From NCBI GenBank assembly GCA_937916845.1, contig CALFSK010000039.1:1-46994 (forward strand): a DNA stretch of 46,994 nucleotides, in the 5' to 3' direction. Position numbers and translations under genes: made by a program. This document shows positions 1-8,970 of this stretch, piece after piece. This DNA is from an uncultured Lactobacillus sp. Its GTDB lineage: Bacteria; Bacillota; Bacilli; Lactobacillales; Lactobacillaceae. The notes beneath the pieces were generated by a model, which did not search any database, had not been told where the DNA came from, and was given only the letters and a program-made list of their open reading frames with translations. The first letter of the stretch is position 1. Every line of letters begins with the position of its first letter.

Positions 1-42
1 ATTATACTAGCAAGTAACTTAAGAACAAGTACCGACTTTAAA

Positions 43-55
43 GTGGGATACCCAC
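43..55. promoter_or_regulatory. Short palindrome upstream of the HxlR gene
   Basis: GTGGG-ATA-CCCAC is a perfect 5-bp inverted repeat about 20 bases before the ribosome binding site of the HxlR-type gene. Upstream of it, AAGTAAC and AAGTACC form a loose direct repeat. HxlR proteins commonly bind near their own promoters, so this may be an operator, but nothing more than the symmetry supports it. Confidence 0.25.
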
Positions 56-86
56 CAAAAAGTAAGTATGAATAAGGAGGTTAATT

Positions 87-449
87 ATGCCAGAAAAGAC
101 TTATCAAATTGGGGTTGAAGCAACCATGGAAGTGATTGGTGGCAAATGGAAGTCCATCATCCTGTGCCATCTCCGTCTAAAACCCATGCGGACCAGTGAG
201 TTGGAACGGGCCATTCCCCAGATTTCTCAAAAGATGCTCGTCCAGCAGTTACGAGAACTCGAAGCCGCTAACATTGTTCAACGTCACGTTTACCAAGAAG
301 TGCCACCACGGGTCGACTACCGTTTGACCGACTACGGACACAGCTTGTCGGGCGTTTTACACCAGCTCTGCGTTTGGGGCGAAGAAAACATTGATCGCCG
401 CCGCGACCAAGGCGAAGCCATCACGTTGCTACACCGTGACGATTTATAA
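87..449 (+). CDS. HxlR/MarR-like winged-helix transcriptional regulator
   Basis: A 120-residue DNA-binding protein of the HxlR family; these are dimeric winged-helix regulators that often respond to reactive electrophiles or redox stress and control an adjacent oxidoreductase. The family hallmark is visible: near residue 16 'VIGGKWKSIILCHL', then 'MRTSELERAIPQISQKMLVQQLREL' as the recognition helix region, and 'VDYRLTDYGHSL' for the wing. The length is normal for the family. The ATG is preceded by a strong AAGGAGG at 74-80 with good spacing. Cys27 sits in the first helix at the position of the redox cysteine of several family members, so thiol sensing is possible but inferred. The target gene, if adjacent, would lie to the left of the window. 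Confidence 0.9.
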   Translation: MPEKTYQIGVEATMEVIGGKWKSIILCHLRLKPMRTSELERAIPQISQKMLVQQLRELEAANIVQRHVYQEVPPRVDYRLTDYGHSLSGVLHQLCVWGEENIDRRRDQGEAITLLHRDDL

Positions 450-467
450 AACAGACTAGCTCATTCG

Positions 468-489
468 CCGGTTCGTCGGACAGAACCGG
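468..489. repeat. Small hairpin downstream of the HxlR gene
   Basis: CCGGTT and AACCGG are separated by 10 bases, just after the HxlR stop codon. No T-run follows, so it is not a convincing terminator. The region from 450 to 570 otherwise shows no gene. Confidence 0.3.
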
Positions 490-574
490 TGGGCTATGAG
501 GGACAGTCCAGAACCCATGTTATCAATGCCAACCAAAACAGATATTAAGTCGTTAATTTGTATTAGTTGAATAG

Positions 575-625
575 AAAAAATCGGCGCAAACAACCAAATT
601 AGGTTAGTTTACGCCGATTTTTTAT
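575..625. terminator. Bidirectional rho-independent terminator
   Basis: AAAAAATCGGCG...CGCCGATTTTTT forms a long stem continuing into AAAC/GTTT, with an A-run on the left and a T-run on the right. It lies between the convergent HxlR gene and the glycosyltransferase operon and can serve both strands. Confidence 0.85.
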
Positions 626-648
626 TGACTACGATTTCGTAACTCGAT

Positions 649-2703
649 TTATTTTTTATGCTTACAATTTCGGTCAGTACTCATCTTTAACCCCAGCCAA
701 GCACTTCCAAATAGCCCGGTTGCAACAATCACGCTAACCATCATCGGACTCAACGGTAGTGCGGCATGATTGTCCCGAACCACGTACCGCAAATAATTTT
801 GCGGTTGCTTGGTCAATGCACCGTTCACCGGATTATAAAATGCGTTGACGACCCCGTATTTAAGGGAGGTACGCCCCACATTGGTCACCGTCACCCGTAA
901 CGACGATTGGTTAGTGGTCGCATAGCGCAACGTTCTTAGCTCACGGGGCGTCCCCACTTTGCTCACTAGCATACGGTTGCCCGCCTCAATTTGAATCGCC
1001 ACCACCCCCGTTTGCGGACGAATGGGCGATAAATCCAATTGATTACTGGGACCAGCCGTTTGAATCGTCTGGGTCACCGCCTGTTCAGGTTTCAATCGCT
1101 GCGTCATGTTCTCAACGTAATGACCATTTCCCTGAATAGCGACCGTCGTTTGCGTAATTTGCACCCACCGACTGGTCTGCCACAGACTGATCCCACTTAA
1201 CAGAGCTAAGCCGCCCAGGATTGTCACCGCCGGCCAATAACTACGAACATTCAGCGTCCATTGTGCCCGTTCGCTCATCCCAATAACACCTAACAAAGCA
1301 AGTCCTGGTAATAACGGTAACGCATACCGTGGCTCCACCTCCCAGAAAAGGACGTGAAAGGCCGTCAATCCTAAAATCGTCAACGCAATCAGTAACACGC
1401 CCTGACGATCCACTCGCGCCGTTATCAAAACTAACCCGGCTTCAATCAAAAGCGTTAAGTAGCCCGCCTGTGTCATCAGCACTAGCCAGAATTGGATTTG
1501 TCGCTGATTAGTGACGTAAAAATGCGGTGCGCGAATCCACTGCGTCGTCAATTTGAAGCTGTCAAAGTCACCGGTGGCCCAAAAGATCCGCATTTTTTTC
1601 GATAAGTGTCCCACAAATCCAGTCACACCTAGCTGTTTAACGCGTTGATGAATCATCGTTTTGGCCCGACGTTGCTTGGCCGCCGCCGTCGGTTGTTGAT
1701 TGACCGATTCAAAATCGGCGTGGTCATACTGTCCGCTATACTTAGGATTCAAGCTCATTGCAATCCAACTGGTTGCGGGTAATTGTGAATTGGCATCCGC
1801 ATGAAATCCCGCTTGTTGCCGCCACACGCTGAACAAACTAAACACAACGCCTAGGGTCACGACGGCACTCAATAGCCAACCGACAACCGTTTTCCAAGTC
1901 ACCCGGTGCTGAAGGCCTAAAACTAAGCTCAATAGCATAAAAGCAATTTCAAAGACCACCAGGTTCGATTTCATTGCGACCCCGATTGCTAATAAACATT
2001 CACCGGCAATCACGCCACCCCATTTTTGCCAACCATGCCGGTTCAGTGCCCAAGTCAACACCGCTAAAACATCAATCACTAATGGCATGACCAGCGCATC
2101 GGTGTACGCGTACAGCGCGTAAGCATAGATTGGCGAACTCACTATCCAAACGACGAGTAATCCCAGCAGTGCGGTGCATCCATAGCGCCAACGCTTCAAT
2201 AAATAATAGCTGCTCACTAACGCCGTATCAATCCACAAAAAGCGCAGGCCGTTTAACACAACCCACGGACTCGCAATAACTGAAGTAATCGTTTTAATAA
2301 GACTGGCTTCCAGCAACGTAAAATTAACGTTATTAGGATAAATCATAAAATAGTGCAACCAGTGGTGCTGACCTTGAACTAGTGCTAGCGCCTGTGTCCG
2401 GACATAAAAGGCGTCGGCACGACTAACATCAATAAAGCTGCACGCCACCACTAACTGAGCGATAATCAGCACCGCCACTAAGCCCCATATCACCCGTTGA
2501 ACAGTTGTCGGTGACCAGCGTCGAATCCACCCCCGGCTACCGTTAACTAATAGTAGCAACGCTAAGGTTAAAAATCCCACCACGATAGGTGAGGCTAGGT
2601 CCGGGTCGCCTAAAAAATTAACGGGCTGCAACCAAGCCACCAACCCGGCCCAACCCAATACCCCCGCAGCTAGCCAATTGATTTCCTTTAGAATCCGATT
2701 CAT
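649..2703 (-). CDS. GT-C fold polytopic membrane glycosyltransferase (YkcB/PMT-like)
   Basis: A 684-residue integral membrane protein with about a dozen hydrophobic segments (for example around residues 10-27, 39-57 and 70-92, and a last one near 657-675) and a soluble stretch between roughly 525 and 655. The first extracytoplasmic loop carries 'SFIDVSRADAFYVRTQAL' followed by 'YPNN', the pattern of bacterial PMT/ArnT-like GT-C enzymes, which use a polyprenyl-phosphate sugar on the outer face of the membrane. The start overlaps the stop of the upstream GT2 gene by 4 bases (ATGA), so the two are translationally coupled. That pairing matches the ykcC-ykcB arrangement of Bacillus: the GT2 enzyme makes the lipid-linked sugar and this enzyme transfers it. 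The acceptor (wall or lipoteichoic acid, or protein) cannot be read from the sequence. Confidence 0.82.
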   Translation of the reverse strand: MNRILKEINWLAAGVLGWAGLVAWLQPVNFLGDPDLASPIVVGFLTLALLLLVNGSRGWIRRWSPTTVQRVIWGLVAVLIIAQLVVACSFIDVSRADAFYVRTQALALVQGQHHWLHYFMIYPNNVNFTLLEASLIKTITSVIASPWVVLNGLRFLWIDTALVSSYYLLKRWRYGCTALLGLLVVWIVSSPIYAYALYAYTDALVMPLVIDVLAVLTWALNRHGWQKWGGVIAGECLLAIGVAMKSNLVVFEIAFMLLSLVLGLQHRVTWKTVVGWLLSAVVTLGVVFSLFSVWRQQAGFHADANSQLPATSWIAMSLNPKYSGQYDHADFESVNQQPTAAAKQRRAKTMIHQRVKQLGVTGFVGHLSKKMRIFWATGDFDSFKLTTQWIRAPHFYVTNQRQIQFWLVLMTQAGYLTLLIEAGLVLITARVDRQGVLLIALTILGLTAFHVLFWEVEPRYALPLLPGLALLGVIGMSERAQWTLNVRSYWPAVTILGGLALLSGISLWQTSRWVQITQTTVAIQGNGHYVENMTQRLKPEQAVTQTIQTAGPSNQLDLSPIRPQTGVVAIQIEAGNRMLVSKVGTPRELRTLRYATTNQSSLRVTVTNVGRTSLKYGVVNAFYNPVNGALTKQPQNYLRYVVRDNHAALPLSPMMVSVIVATGLFGSAWLGLKMSTDRNCKHKK

Positions 2704-3692
2704 GATTGAATTTTCTTCGTTAATACCGCGGGTTGCTGCGTCGCGGTATAATCATCCGTTTCAATAATGTAGCGTGGTCGGTGCTTTACTTCAGCAAAAA
2801 TTTTGCCGACGTATTCCCCGACAATACTGATACCAATCAACTGCACGCCCCCCAGAAACCATAAGCTAGTCATCAAGGACGCCCAGCCATCGACCGTGTT
2901 TCCAAGCAAGTGCTGGACCAACGCAAAAATCATCATTAGCAGACTTACGCCGCTAATGACCACGCCAACTGAAAGAATCGCTTTGATTGGGGCAATTGAA
3001 AACGACGTGATGCCATTCATCGCAAAACTAATCATTTTCTTTAACGGGTACTTGGACTCACCCGCCAGCCTAGGTTTGCGTTGGTAATACAACTTAGTCG
3101 TTGGAAAACCTAATTGCGGCACGATTCCGCGTAGAAACAAATTGGTTTCGGAATAGGTCATCAAAGCCGTCACCGCCCGTTGGCTTAACAACCGAAAATC
3201 CGCGTGGTCAGGCACCAGTTGGACCCCAATTTTGCGCATGACGGTATAAAAAGTCTCCGCCGTCCACCGTTTGAACCGTGAATCACTAGACCGGTCATTG
3301 CGAACCCCCAAGACAACGTCACTCCCAGCCTTAAAGCGCGCCACCATCTCAGGAATCACCGTTGGATCATCCTGTAAATCGGCATCAATGGTAATCACGG
3401 CGTCCGAAGTTGCCCCAGCAACTTTCATCCCCGCCATCAACGCGTTTTGATGCCCAAAGTTCCGACTAAATTTCAGACCGCAATAAAGTGGCGATTGCTG
3501 TTCCAAAGCCTTAATGAGCGTCCACGTTTGGTCACTACTGCCATCGTCCACAAATAACACGCAACTATCCCGATTAAGTTGATTACTTTGGATCAGTTTC
3601 TGTAAGATCTCCCCCAGCACCTTAGCGGAGGTCGGTAACACTTCTTCTTCATTGTAGCAGGGTACAATAATCGTTAAACGTGGCTTTTGCAT
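2700..3692 (-). CDS. GT2 polyprenyl-phosphate glycosyltransferase (GtrB/CsbB/YkcC-like)
   Basis: A 330-residue family 2 glycosyltransferase. The N-terminal GT-A domain shows 'IIVPCYNEEEVL', 'FVDDGSSDQTW', the DxD-type 'TIDADLQDDP' and 'ADFRLLSQRAV'. The C-terminal third has two membrane hairpin segments (about residues 236-262 and 275-300). This layout is that of GtrB/CsbB/DPM1-type enzymes, which transfer a sugar from a nucleotide donor to undecaprenyl phosphate at the cytoplasmic face. It is the first gene of a two-gene operon and overlaps the GT-C gene by 4 bases. The start is preceded by an AAAGGGG-type binding site. The sugar is unknown. No flippase (GtrA/GtcA) is adjacent, but one is encoded at 29015-29488. 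Confidence 0.9.
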   Translation of the reverse strand: MQKPRLTIIVPCYNEEEVLPTSAKVLGEILQKLIQSNQLNRDSCVLFVDDGSSDQTWTLIKALEQQSPLYCGLKFSRNFGHQNALMAGMKVAGATSDAVITIDADLQDDPTVIPEMVARFKAGSDVVLGVRNDRSSDSRFKRWTAETFYTVMRKIGVQLVPDHADFRLLSQRAVTALMTYSETNLFLRGIVPQLGFPTTKLYYQRKPRLAGESKYPLKKMISFAMNGITSFSIAPIKAILSVGVVISGVSLLMMIFALVQHLLGNTVDGWASLMTSLWFLGGVQLIGISIVGEYVGKIFAEVKHRPRYIIETDDYTATQQPAVLTKKIQS

Positions 3693-3926
3693 CGTAACGA
3701 CCCCTTTCTTGTCCCATAAACCTAACTCAATTTAGACTAACTCAAGATTAGTATAGAAAATCATAATTTGAAAAACTAGTCATTGCGCCTGTATATTTTC
3801 TGAAAAAATCTCAGAAAACGTTTAGTTTATCATAATGGCTGATTTAGCGCGGGTTCGTTAAAATGGAACTATTATGGTAATTGAAATATCAAACGGTCCC
3901 TACTTTCAGCAAGAAATAAATATCGC

Positions 3927-3932
3927 TATACT
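3927..3932 (+). promoter_or_regulatory. Candidate -10 box of the two-component operon
   Basis: TATACT lies 35 bases before the response-regulator start, with no good -35 box at 17-bp spacing, as in activator-dependent promoters. The intergenic region 3693-3967 must also hold the promoter of the divergent glycosyltransferase operon, which I cannot place. Confidence 0.35.
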
Positions 3933-3967
3933 GAAAATATAAAGAATATGAAAGTGACGCTTAACTT

Positions 3968-4660
3968 ATGGCAAAAATACTGCTTGTCGACGACGAAGCC
4001 AGTGTCATCGACTTTTTACAACAAGAATTAACTTTTGAAGATTACCACGTCGTTACGGCAATGGATGGTCAAGAAGCTTTACAGACGTACCAAGACCAAC
4101 AATCAGAGTTGGACCTTATTATTTTGGACTGGATGCTCCCTAAGATGGACGGTTTGGAAGTCCTACGCCGAATTCGCAAACACGATGACATCCCCGTCAT
4201 TATGATGACTGCCCGTGACTACGTTGGCGACAAGGTAGCGGGACTAGACGGCGGCGCTGACGATTACATCACCAAACCGTTTGATACTGAAGAGTTATTA
4301 GCTCGTATCCGGGTAATTCTACGTCACGAACAACGCGCGAAGACCCCGCAAAAGGTCTACCATTTTGCTGATTTGGAACTTGATACTAAGTCCCGCCAAG
4401 TTCACCGTAACCACCGTTCGATCCAGCTGACCCAACGAGAATACGATTTACTACTAGTCTTACTCAAAAATGCCCCCGCTACCTTAACCCGTGACGAGTT
4501 ATTGGACCAAGTCTGGGGCGTTGATTTTGAAGGTCAGCCCAACATCGTCGACGTTTACGTGCGCTATTTACGGCACAAGGTCGATACGGAACAGGAACGC
4601 AAACTAATTCATACCGTTCGCGGAATTGGTTATTGCCTGCGAGATGATGCCAATGCTTAA
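3968..4660 (+). CDS. OmpR/PhoB-family response regulator
   Basis: A 230-residue response regulator. The receiver domain has the acidic pair in 'LLVDDEAS' (residues 6-13), the phospho-acceptor Asp54 in 'LIILDWMLPKMDG', the conserved Thr in 'VIMMTARD' and Lys in 'YITKPFD'. The C-terminal winged helix (about 130-228) ends with the typical 'VDVYVRYLRHKVD' and 'HTVRGIGYCLR'. The ribosome binding site is weak. The downstream histidine kinase begins inside its 3' end, so the pair is co-translated. It lies divergent from the GT2/GT-C operon and upstream of the YfhO gene, so regulation of envelope decoration is a reasonable guess, but no shared operator is evident. Confidence 0.95.
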   Translation: MAKILLVDDEASVIDFLQQELTFEDYHVVTAMDGQEALQTYQDQQSELDLIILDWMLPKMDGLEVLRRIRKHDDIPVIMMTARDYVGDKVAGLDGGADDYITKPFDTEELLARIRVILRHEQRAKTPQKVYHFADLELDTKSRQVHRNHRSIQLTQREYDLLLVLLKNAPATLTRDELLDQVWGVDFEGQPNIVDVYVRYLRHKVDTEQERKLIHTVRGIGYCLRDDANA

Positions 4661-6038
4661 ACTCATCAGGGGGCATTCCAACACTGCCGAAATCACGCGC
4701 ACTTTCACGATAATGATGCTAATTATCATTTTCATCACTGGTCTATCAGTTTCGACCGTTGTTGGTCTGCGTCTAACCCGTAACCGCATTGAGGATGCGC
4801 ACACCCTTATGAAAAGCTTAAAGCGTTCGGTCACGGACGATGATCCTGATTGGAATCAGTGGAACTTAAGAAGTCCAATTAACACAAAGGATACGTACGT
4901 CAAAGTAGCAACGGCCACGCCAAAACACGCGGCCCATACTTACTACTCACCAAAAGCCAAGGCTTTTTTAAAAGCTAGTGAAACCGCGGTACCAGGCTTT
5001 CCGTCCGTTCGCTACCGCCACGGATACGGCCTGTTTTACCGTTTATCTTCCAATGAGCACACGATTTTTTACGAGACTTGGACGAGCCTAAATTCGGTTC
5101 TTCATATTTTCTGCCTAATTTTGGAAGACATGTTACTGGTGCTCCTTATTTGTAGCGTGTTAGGCTACTTTGTGATGGGGTGGTTGGCTAAGCACCTCAA
5201 CCGACCACTCGCAAATTTGACCCAGGCGGCCCAACAAATCAACCACGCTGACAATATTTCTTACCACGAAGCCTTGCCGGTACCGCAACGCCCCGACGAA
5301 GTTCATGAATTAGGTTTAGAGATTAACGACTTACTACGGTCCCTGAACGAGCAGGTCCTCCGTGACCACCAATTCGTTTCCGACGCGTCCCACGAGCTTC
5401 GCACCCCGTTAACGGCTATCCGGGGACACGTGAGCCTCATTAAGCGCCGGGGACAACAACATCCCGAGGTGATTCCCCGCTCATTGAATTTTATTGACCA
5501 CGAGTCAGCGCGCATGCAAACCCTTGTTGAAAGCCTGTTACGTTTGTCCAGAATGGATCACGTTGACCTCACTGGTGATTTTTATGACGCGACCCAATTA
5601 ATTCAATCAACGATTACTAATTACCGAGATGAGTTATCACAACCCATCACTTTGAAATTACCGAAGCAGGCCGTTTCAGTTTACGTCAATGCGGATAGCC
5701 TGCAACAGATTCTCATTGCGTTACTGAGCAATGCTAGCAAATATTCGCCCACTGATGCTCCCATCACGGTCTCACTTACCGTTGTTGACGGTCACCCGAC
5801 CGTCAAAGTGGCTGACGGTGGTCTCGGGATTCCAGACGAGAATAAGGCCCACGTTTTTGAACGCTTCTACCGCGTCGACCAGGCCCGTTCCCAAAAGATT
5901 CCCGGCAACGGACTAGGCCTATCGATTGTCACCCGTTTAATCGATTTAAACCACGCCACCATCGCGGTTAGTGACAATCAGCCTCGTGGAACCGTCTTTA
6001 CCATTCAACTCGCAACGACACCGCCAGTTGAAGCTTAA
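4644..6038 (+). CDS. HAMP-containing sensor histidine kinase
   Basis: The membrane partner of the upstream response regulator. In order it has a first membrane segment (about residues 20-40), an extracytoplasmic sensor of about 110 residues, a second membrane segment (about 160-185), a HAMP linker, a HisKA dimerisation helix with the phospho-acceptor His near residue 250 in 'SDASHELRTPLTA', and a HATPase domain with N-box 'NASKYSP', G1 'VADGGLGIP', F-box 'FERFYRVD' and G2 'GNGLGLSIV'. The frame can be read from a TTG at 4626. The ATG codons at 4644, 4647 and 4653 are more likely starts; all overlap the regulator gene. No ligand-binding family is recognisable in the sensor loop. Confidence 0.92.
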   Translation: MMPMLKLIRGHSNTAEITRTFTIMMLIIIFITGLSVSTVVGLRLTRNRIEDAHTLMKSLKRSVTDDDPDWNQWNLRSPINTKDTYVKVATATPKHAAHTYYSPKAKAFLKASETAVPGFPSVRYRHGYGLFYRLSSNEHTIFYETWTSLNSVLHIFCLILEDMLLVLLICSVLGYFVMGWLAKHLNRPLANLTQAAQQINHADNISYHEALPVPQRPDEVHELGLEINDLLRSLNEQVLRDHQFVSDASHELRTPLTAIRGHVSLIKRRGQQHPEVIPRSLNFIDHESARMQTLVESLLRLSRMDHVDLTGDFYDATQLIQSTITNYRDELSQPITLKLPKQAVSVYVNADSLQQILIALLSNASKYSPTDAPITVSLTVVDGHPTVKVADGGLGIPDENKAHVFERFYRVDQARSQKIPGNGLGLSIVTRLIDLNHATIAVSDNQPRGTVFTIQLATTPPVEA

Positions 6039-6044
6039 CATTTT

Positions 6045-6079
6045 AGACACTTGTGATTATTTCCAGGTGTCTTTAATTT
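6045..6079 (+). terminator. Terminator after the two-component genes
   Basis: AGACACTTG and CCAGGTGTCT form a stem with one mismatch, followed by TTTAATTTT. It lies 7 bases after the kinase stop codon. Confidence 0.65.
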
Positions 6080-6196
6080 TCCCTTCATGCGTGGCCGTTT
6101 TTTCAGTTAGCTTTCTTAGCCAAGTATAACTTGCACTAATCATTATTTTTATTCTTAAATTAACCCTCATCAACAAGGTATCGGAGTTGAGAATTG

Positions 6197-8764
6197 ATGT
6201 TGAAATCACTACAACAACGTGGCTGGCTGCGCCCTTTATGTGCCGCTCTGCTCGCCATGATAACCGTGGCCATTATTTTTACCGCTGAGGGCATTACGCC
6301 GTTTGGCAATCACAATTTATTAATCAGCGATATGGGAGGCCAGTACCTTTCCTTCTTCACCGCTTATCGCCACGCCCTGCTAGAGCATAATTTTTAATTA
6401 TATTCATTTTCACAGTCGCTGGGCGGTAGCGCCGTTCCCACCATTGCGTACTATCTGATGAGCCCGTTCAACCTAATTATTTTACTGTTTCCCGCCACGG
6501 CCTTACCAACTGGGCTCAGTATACTTATCATGATTAAGATTGCTGCCATCGCGGGAACGACCACCCTCTTCTTACAGCAGCATTACCGAACGACGAGCTG
6601 GGCAACGTGCCTCTTTGGCCTTGCATTCAGCCTGTCCGGTTTCGTTGCCTTGAACTACTTCACGATTATGTGGCTAGACGCGTTGATCTGGCTACCATTA
6701 ATCTTAATTGGCTTAGAACACTTAATTATGACGGGGCGCACCGCCATGTTTTTCTGGTGGTTGTGGATTAGTATCGTCACGAACTATTACCTTGGCTACA
6801 TGACGTGCCTATTTGTTATCTGCTACTTTGCTTACTTACTGTTTGAAATGAAAGCACCGGGCACTTCGCTGTGGCAAGTCCTTAAACAACGCGCTCACCT
6901 GATTAGACGAGTCGTTGTGACCGCCCTTTTAAGTGGAATCAGTACCCTCTTCTTACTGATTCCAACGTTGTTAGGCATGCTGCAGACCGCAAAATCCGCG
7001 GTTGAAAAATCAAGTTATTACCCAACCCCACAATTTGGCCTGAGTGTCCTGAGTCAGTTTGGCCTAGGTGCCAACAACTATGTGACCCGACTTGAACACG
7101 ACCCGACCCTATTCAGTACGACGCTCGTTACTTTGCTGGTCTTAGTCTTCTTTGTGCATCCCCAAATTAAACGGGCCCATAAAACCCACGTACTAGGGCT
7201 ACTACTGGTCCTATTTCTAAGCATGGCCATCCGCACACTCGACACCGCCTGGCACATGTTTCAACGACCAGCAGGCTTTCCATACCGTGAAGCCTTCTTC
7301 TTCAGCTTTGTCATGGTCATGGTCGCGTTTGAAGCCTGGCAAGCTGGTGCTAAAAAAATCGCACGCTACTGGCAATGGGGGCTCCCACTAATACTTATGG
7401 GTGCCTTAGTCATCGGGTGGCAACATCAGCAGCCTTCAACGTCGGCACTGACCAAACAGACCCTGATGCTCAGTCTGGGCTTCGTTGTCGTCACTGCCTT
7501 AATTTTATTTACCACTCGACACCTCGTCCGAGCAGGCTTACTTACCGGTGTTGTCACCGCGGAACTAGTCGGTAACGGTATCTTAACCATGCAAAAATCA
7601 CCGTTTGGTAACCAAGCTGTCTTTCAACGAGCTTACCAATCAGAATACCGGCAAATGCAGGCGGTCAACGATCCTGACGGTCAACTTTACCGGGTAGAGA
7701 ATAAAAATACCCTAATTAACAAAGCTTATAATTACAATAGTCAGTACCGTAACTATAACGACCCCATGTTATTTAACTTTCATGACATTACTTATTACAG
7801 TTCCACCTTTAACAACCAGACTAGGCTGATGCTTAAGTCACTCGGATTTTTCAGTAAAAATGCTCGCCGAGTCAGTGCGGAAGGCCTCAACCGGGTCAGT
7901 GCCATGTTACTGGGTGTCAAATACAGTGTGACGCTCAATGCGACCGGTGATGCCTCGACTAAAACGTTGGCCAGTCACGCAGGCATGGGCTTTGCAGTGC
8001 CAACTAGCTTTACGGATCTATCCCTGCACGCCGACAGCGCAATCGTTAATCAAGAAGCGATTTTGCAACGTTTACGTCCAAGTTCAACCCCGTATTTTGC
8101 CAACGGTACGATCATGAAGCAGCAAGTCAAACACGACCCAACGGCTAAGGAATATCCTTATATCCATACCCTGTGGCTCAAGACCAACCATACCGGTAAC
8201 TTGTATTATGATGATCCTTCGGCATCTAGCAAGTACACGACGATGCGCGTGAATGATCAACTGGTCAAAACTAAATTCAATGCGAATGGCGGCGTGGTCT
8301 TACGTAACCTAGGCTTCTTTAATAAGGGCAGCCTCGTTAAATTAACCGTCAAGACGACCCACGCTAAGCTCACTAGCCGCCTCCATCTGGCTAGCTTGGA
8401 TCAAGCTGCTTTTAGAACCGTTTATCATGACTTACAAGGGAGTGCCTTTATTCCTAAATACCATGCGTCCGGCCTAAACACCGTTGTTTCAGGCGCTGTG
8501 ACTAACGTTAACCACCGGAAATGGCTGTACGTCGCTATCCCCGCCGATACCGGCTGGCATGTGACGGTTAACGGACACGACGTAACTCGCAAAGAAAAGA
8601 CGGTGCTCGGTGGTATGCAGGCAATTCCAATTCAATCCGGGAAAAACCAAGTCAAAATGGTCTACCACGTCCCTGGTGGTCACCTCGGCGCACTAATCTC
8701 ACTATTAAGTCTGATTAGCTTTGGCGGCATCACTTGGTGGTGGCGTCGAGACCGGCAAGCCTAA
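6197..8764 (+). pseudogene. YfhO-family membrane glycosyltransferase gene interrupted by an in-frame stop
   Basis: Reads as a full YfhO-type protein (about 855 residues, multi-spanning, GT-C class) except for a TAA at 6395-6397. The N-terminal 66 residues contain 'AEGITPFGNHNLLISDMGGQYLSFFTAYRH', the conserved first-loop signature. Immediately after the stop, in the same frame, comes 'LYSFSQSLGGSAVPTIAYYLMSPFN', the expected continuation. No base is gained or lost, so this is a nonsense change and not a frameshift. In Bacillus and Listeria, YfhO-type proteins add sugars to lipoteichoic acid, working with a GT2 enzyme and a GtcA flippase. The remaining frame is otherwise undamaged, suggesting a recent event, a read-through codon or a sequencing error. 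The start is ATG 6197, with GGAG 10 bases upstream. Confidence 0.85.
6458..8764 (+). CDS. Residual open frame of the interrupted YfhO gene
   Basis: This is the 768-residue open part downstream of the premature stop. Its first ATG lies inside a membrane helix of the ancestral protein and has no ribosome binding site, so independent translation is doubtful. It holds about a dozen membrane segments up to about residue 380, then a large extracytoplasmic beta-rich domain, and a final helix near the C-terminus ('ALISLLSLISFGGITWWW') followed by a positively charged tail. If expressed alone it would lack the first helix and the conserved 'DMGGQY' loop believed to be part of the active site of YfhO-type enzymes. 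Confidence 0.4.
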   Translation: MSPFNLIILLFPATALPTGLSILIMIKIAAIAGTTTLFLQQHYRTTSWATCLFGLAFSLSGFVALNYFTIMWLDALIWLPLILIGLEHLIMTGRTAMFFWWLWISIVTNYYLGYMTCLFVICYFAYLLFEMKAPGTSLWQVLKQRAHLIRRVVVTALLSGISTLFLLIPTLLGMLQTAKSAVEKSSYYPTPQFGLSVLSQFGLGANNYVTRLEHDPTLFSTTLVTLLVLVFFVHPQIKRAHKTHVLGLLLVLFLSMAIRTLDTAWHMFQRPAGFPYREAFFFSFVMVMVAFEAWQAGAKKIARYWQWGLPLILMGALVIGWQHQQPSTSALTKQTLMLSLGFVVVTALILFTTRHLVRAGLLTGVVTAELVGNGILTMQKSPFGNQAVFQRAYQSEYRQMQAVNDPDGQLYRVENKNTLINKAYNYNSQYRNYNDPMLFNFHDITYYSSTFNNQTRLMLKSLGFFSKNARRVSAEGLNRVSAMLLGVKYSVTLNATGDASTKTLASHAGMGFAVPTSFTDLSLHADSAIVNQEAILQRLRPSSTPYFANGTIMKQQVKHDPTAKEYPYIHTLWLKTNHTGNLYYDDPSASSKYTTMRVNDQLVKTKFNANGGVVLRNLGFFNKGSLVKLTVKTTHAKLTSRLHLASLDQAAFRTVYHDLQGSAFIPKYHASGLNTVVSGAVTNVNHRKWLYVAIPADTGWHVTVNGHDVTRKEKTVLGGMQAIPIQSGKNQVKMVYHVPGGHLGALISLLSLISFGGITWWWRRDRQA

Positions 8765-8794
8765 CGCTAACCAATTAAAGATTGAAAAGCCTAA

Positions 8795-8906
8795 ATTAGC
8801 CGCTCCGTTGGGTAGCCTTGCTTGCTATGGGGACGGTCCCACGACTGCATGTCATCAGCGGCAACCGGAATAACTAATCCTTAAATTTGAGCTTCAACCT
8901 TTAGTA
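8795..8906. repeat. Degenerate copy of an intergenic repeat
   Basis: The block with CGGTCCCACGAC, TGCATGTCATC and GGCAACCGGAATA, followed by TAATCCTTAAATTT and CAACCTTTAG, matches the right end of the larger element at about 17925-18185 in the same order. Here the left half is missing. It is non-coding and lies between YfhO and the beta-lactamase-like gene. Confidence 0.7.
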
Positions 8907-8913
8907 ACCACGC

Positions 8914-8955
8914 AAAAAGCACCGCAAAATCGACATGATTTTGCGGTGCTTTGTT
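8914..8955. terminator. Bidirectional terminator
   Basis: AAAGCACCGCAAAAT and ATTTTGCGGTGCTTT form a perfect 15-bp stem with a 6-base loop. It sits between the converging YfhO and beta-lactamase-like genes. Confidence 0.9.
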
Positions 8956-8970
8956 TAGTCTAATCTTTAA

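Noticed and set aside
6194..6397. A separate 67-residue membrane protein upstream of YfhO
   Set aside because: Its sequence is the N-terminus of the YfhO family and the frame continues directly past the stop codon, so it is a fragment and not an independent gene.
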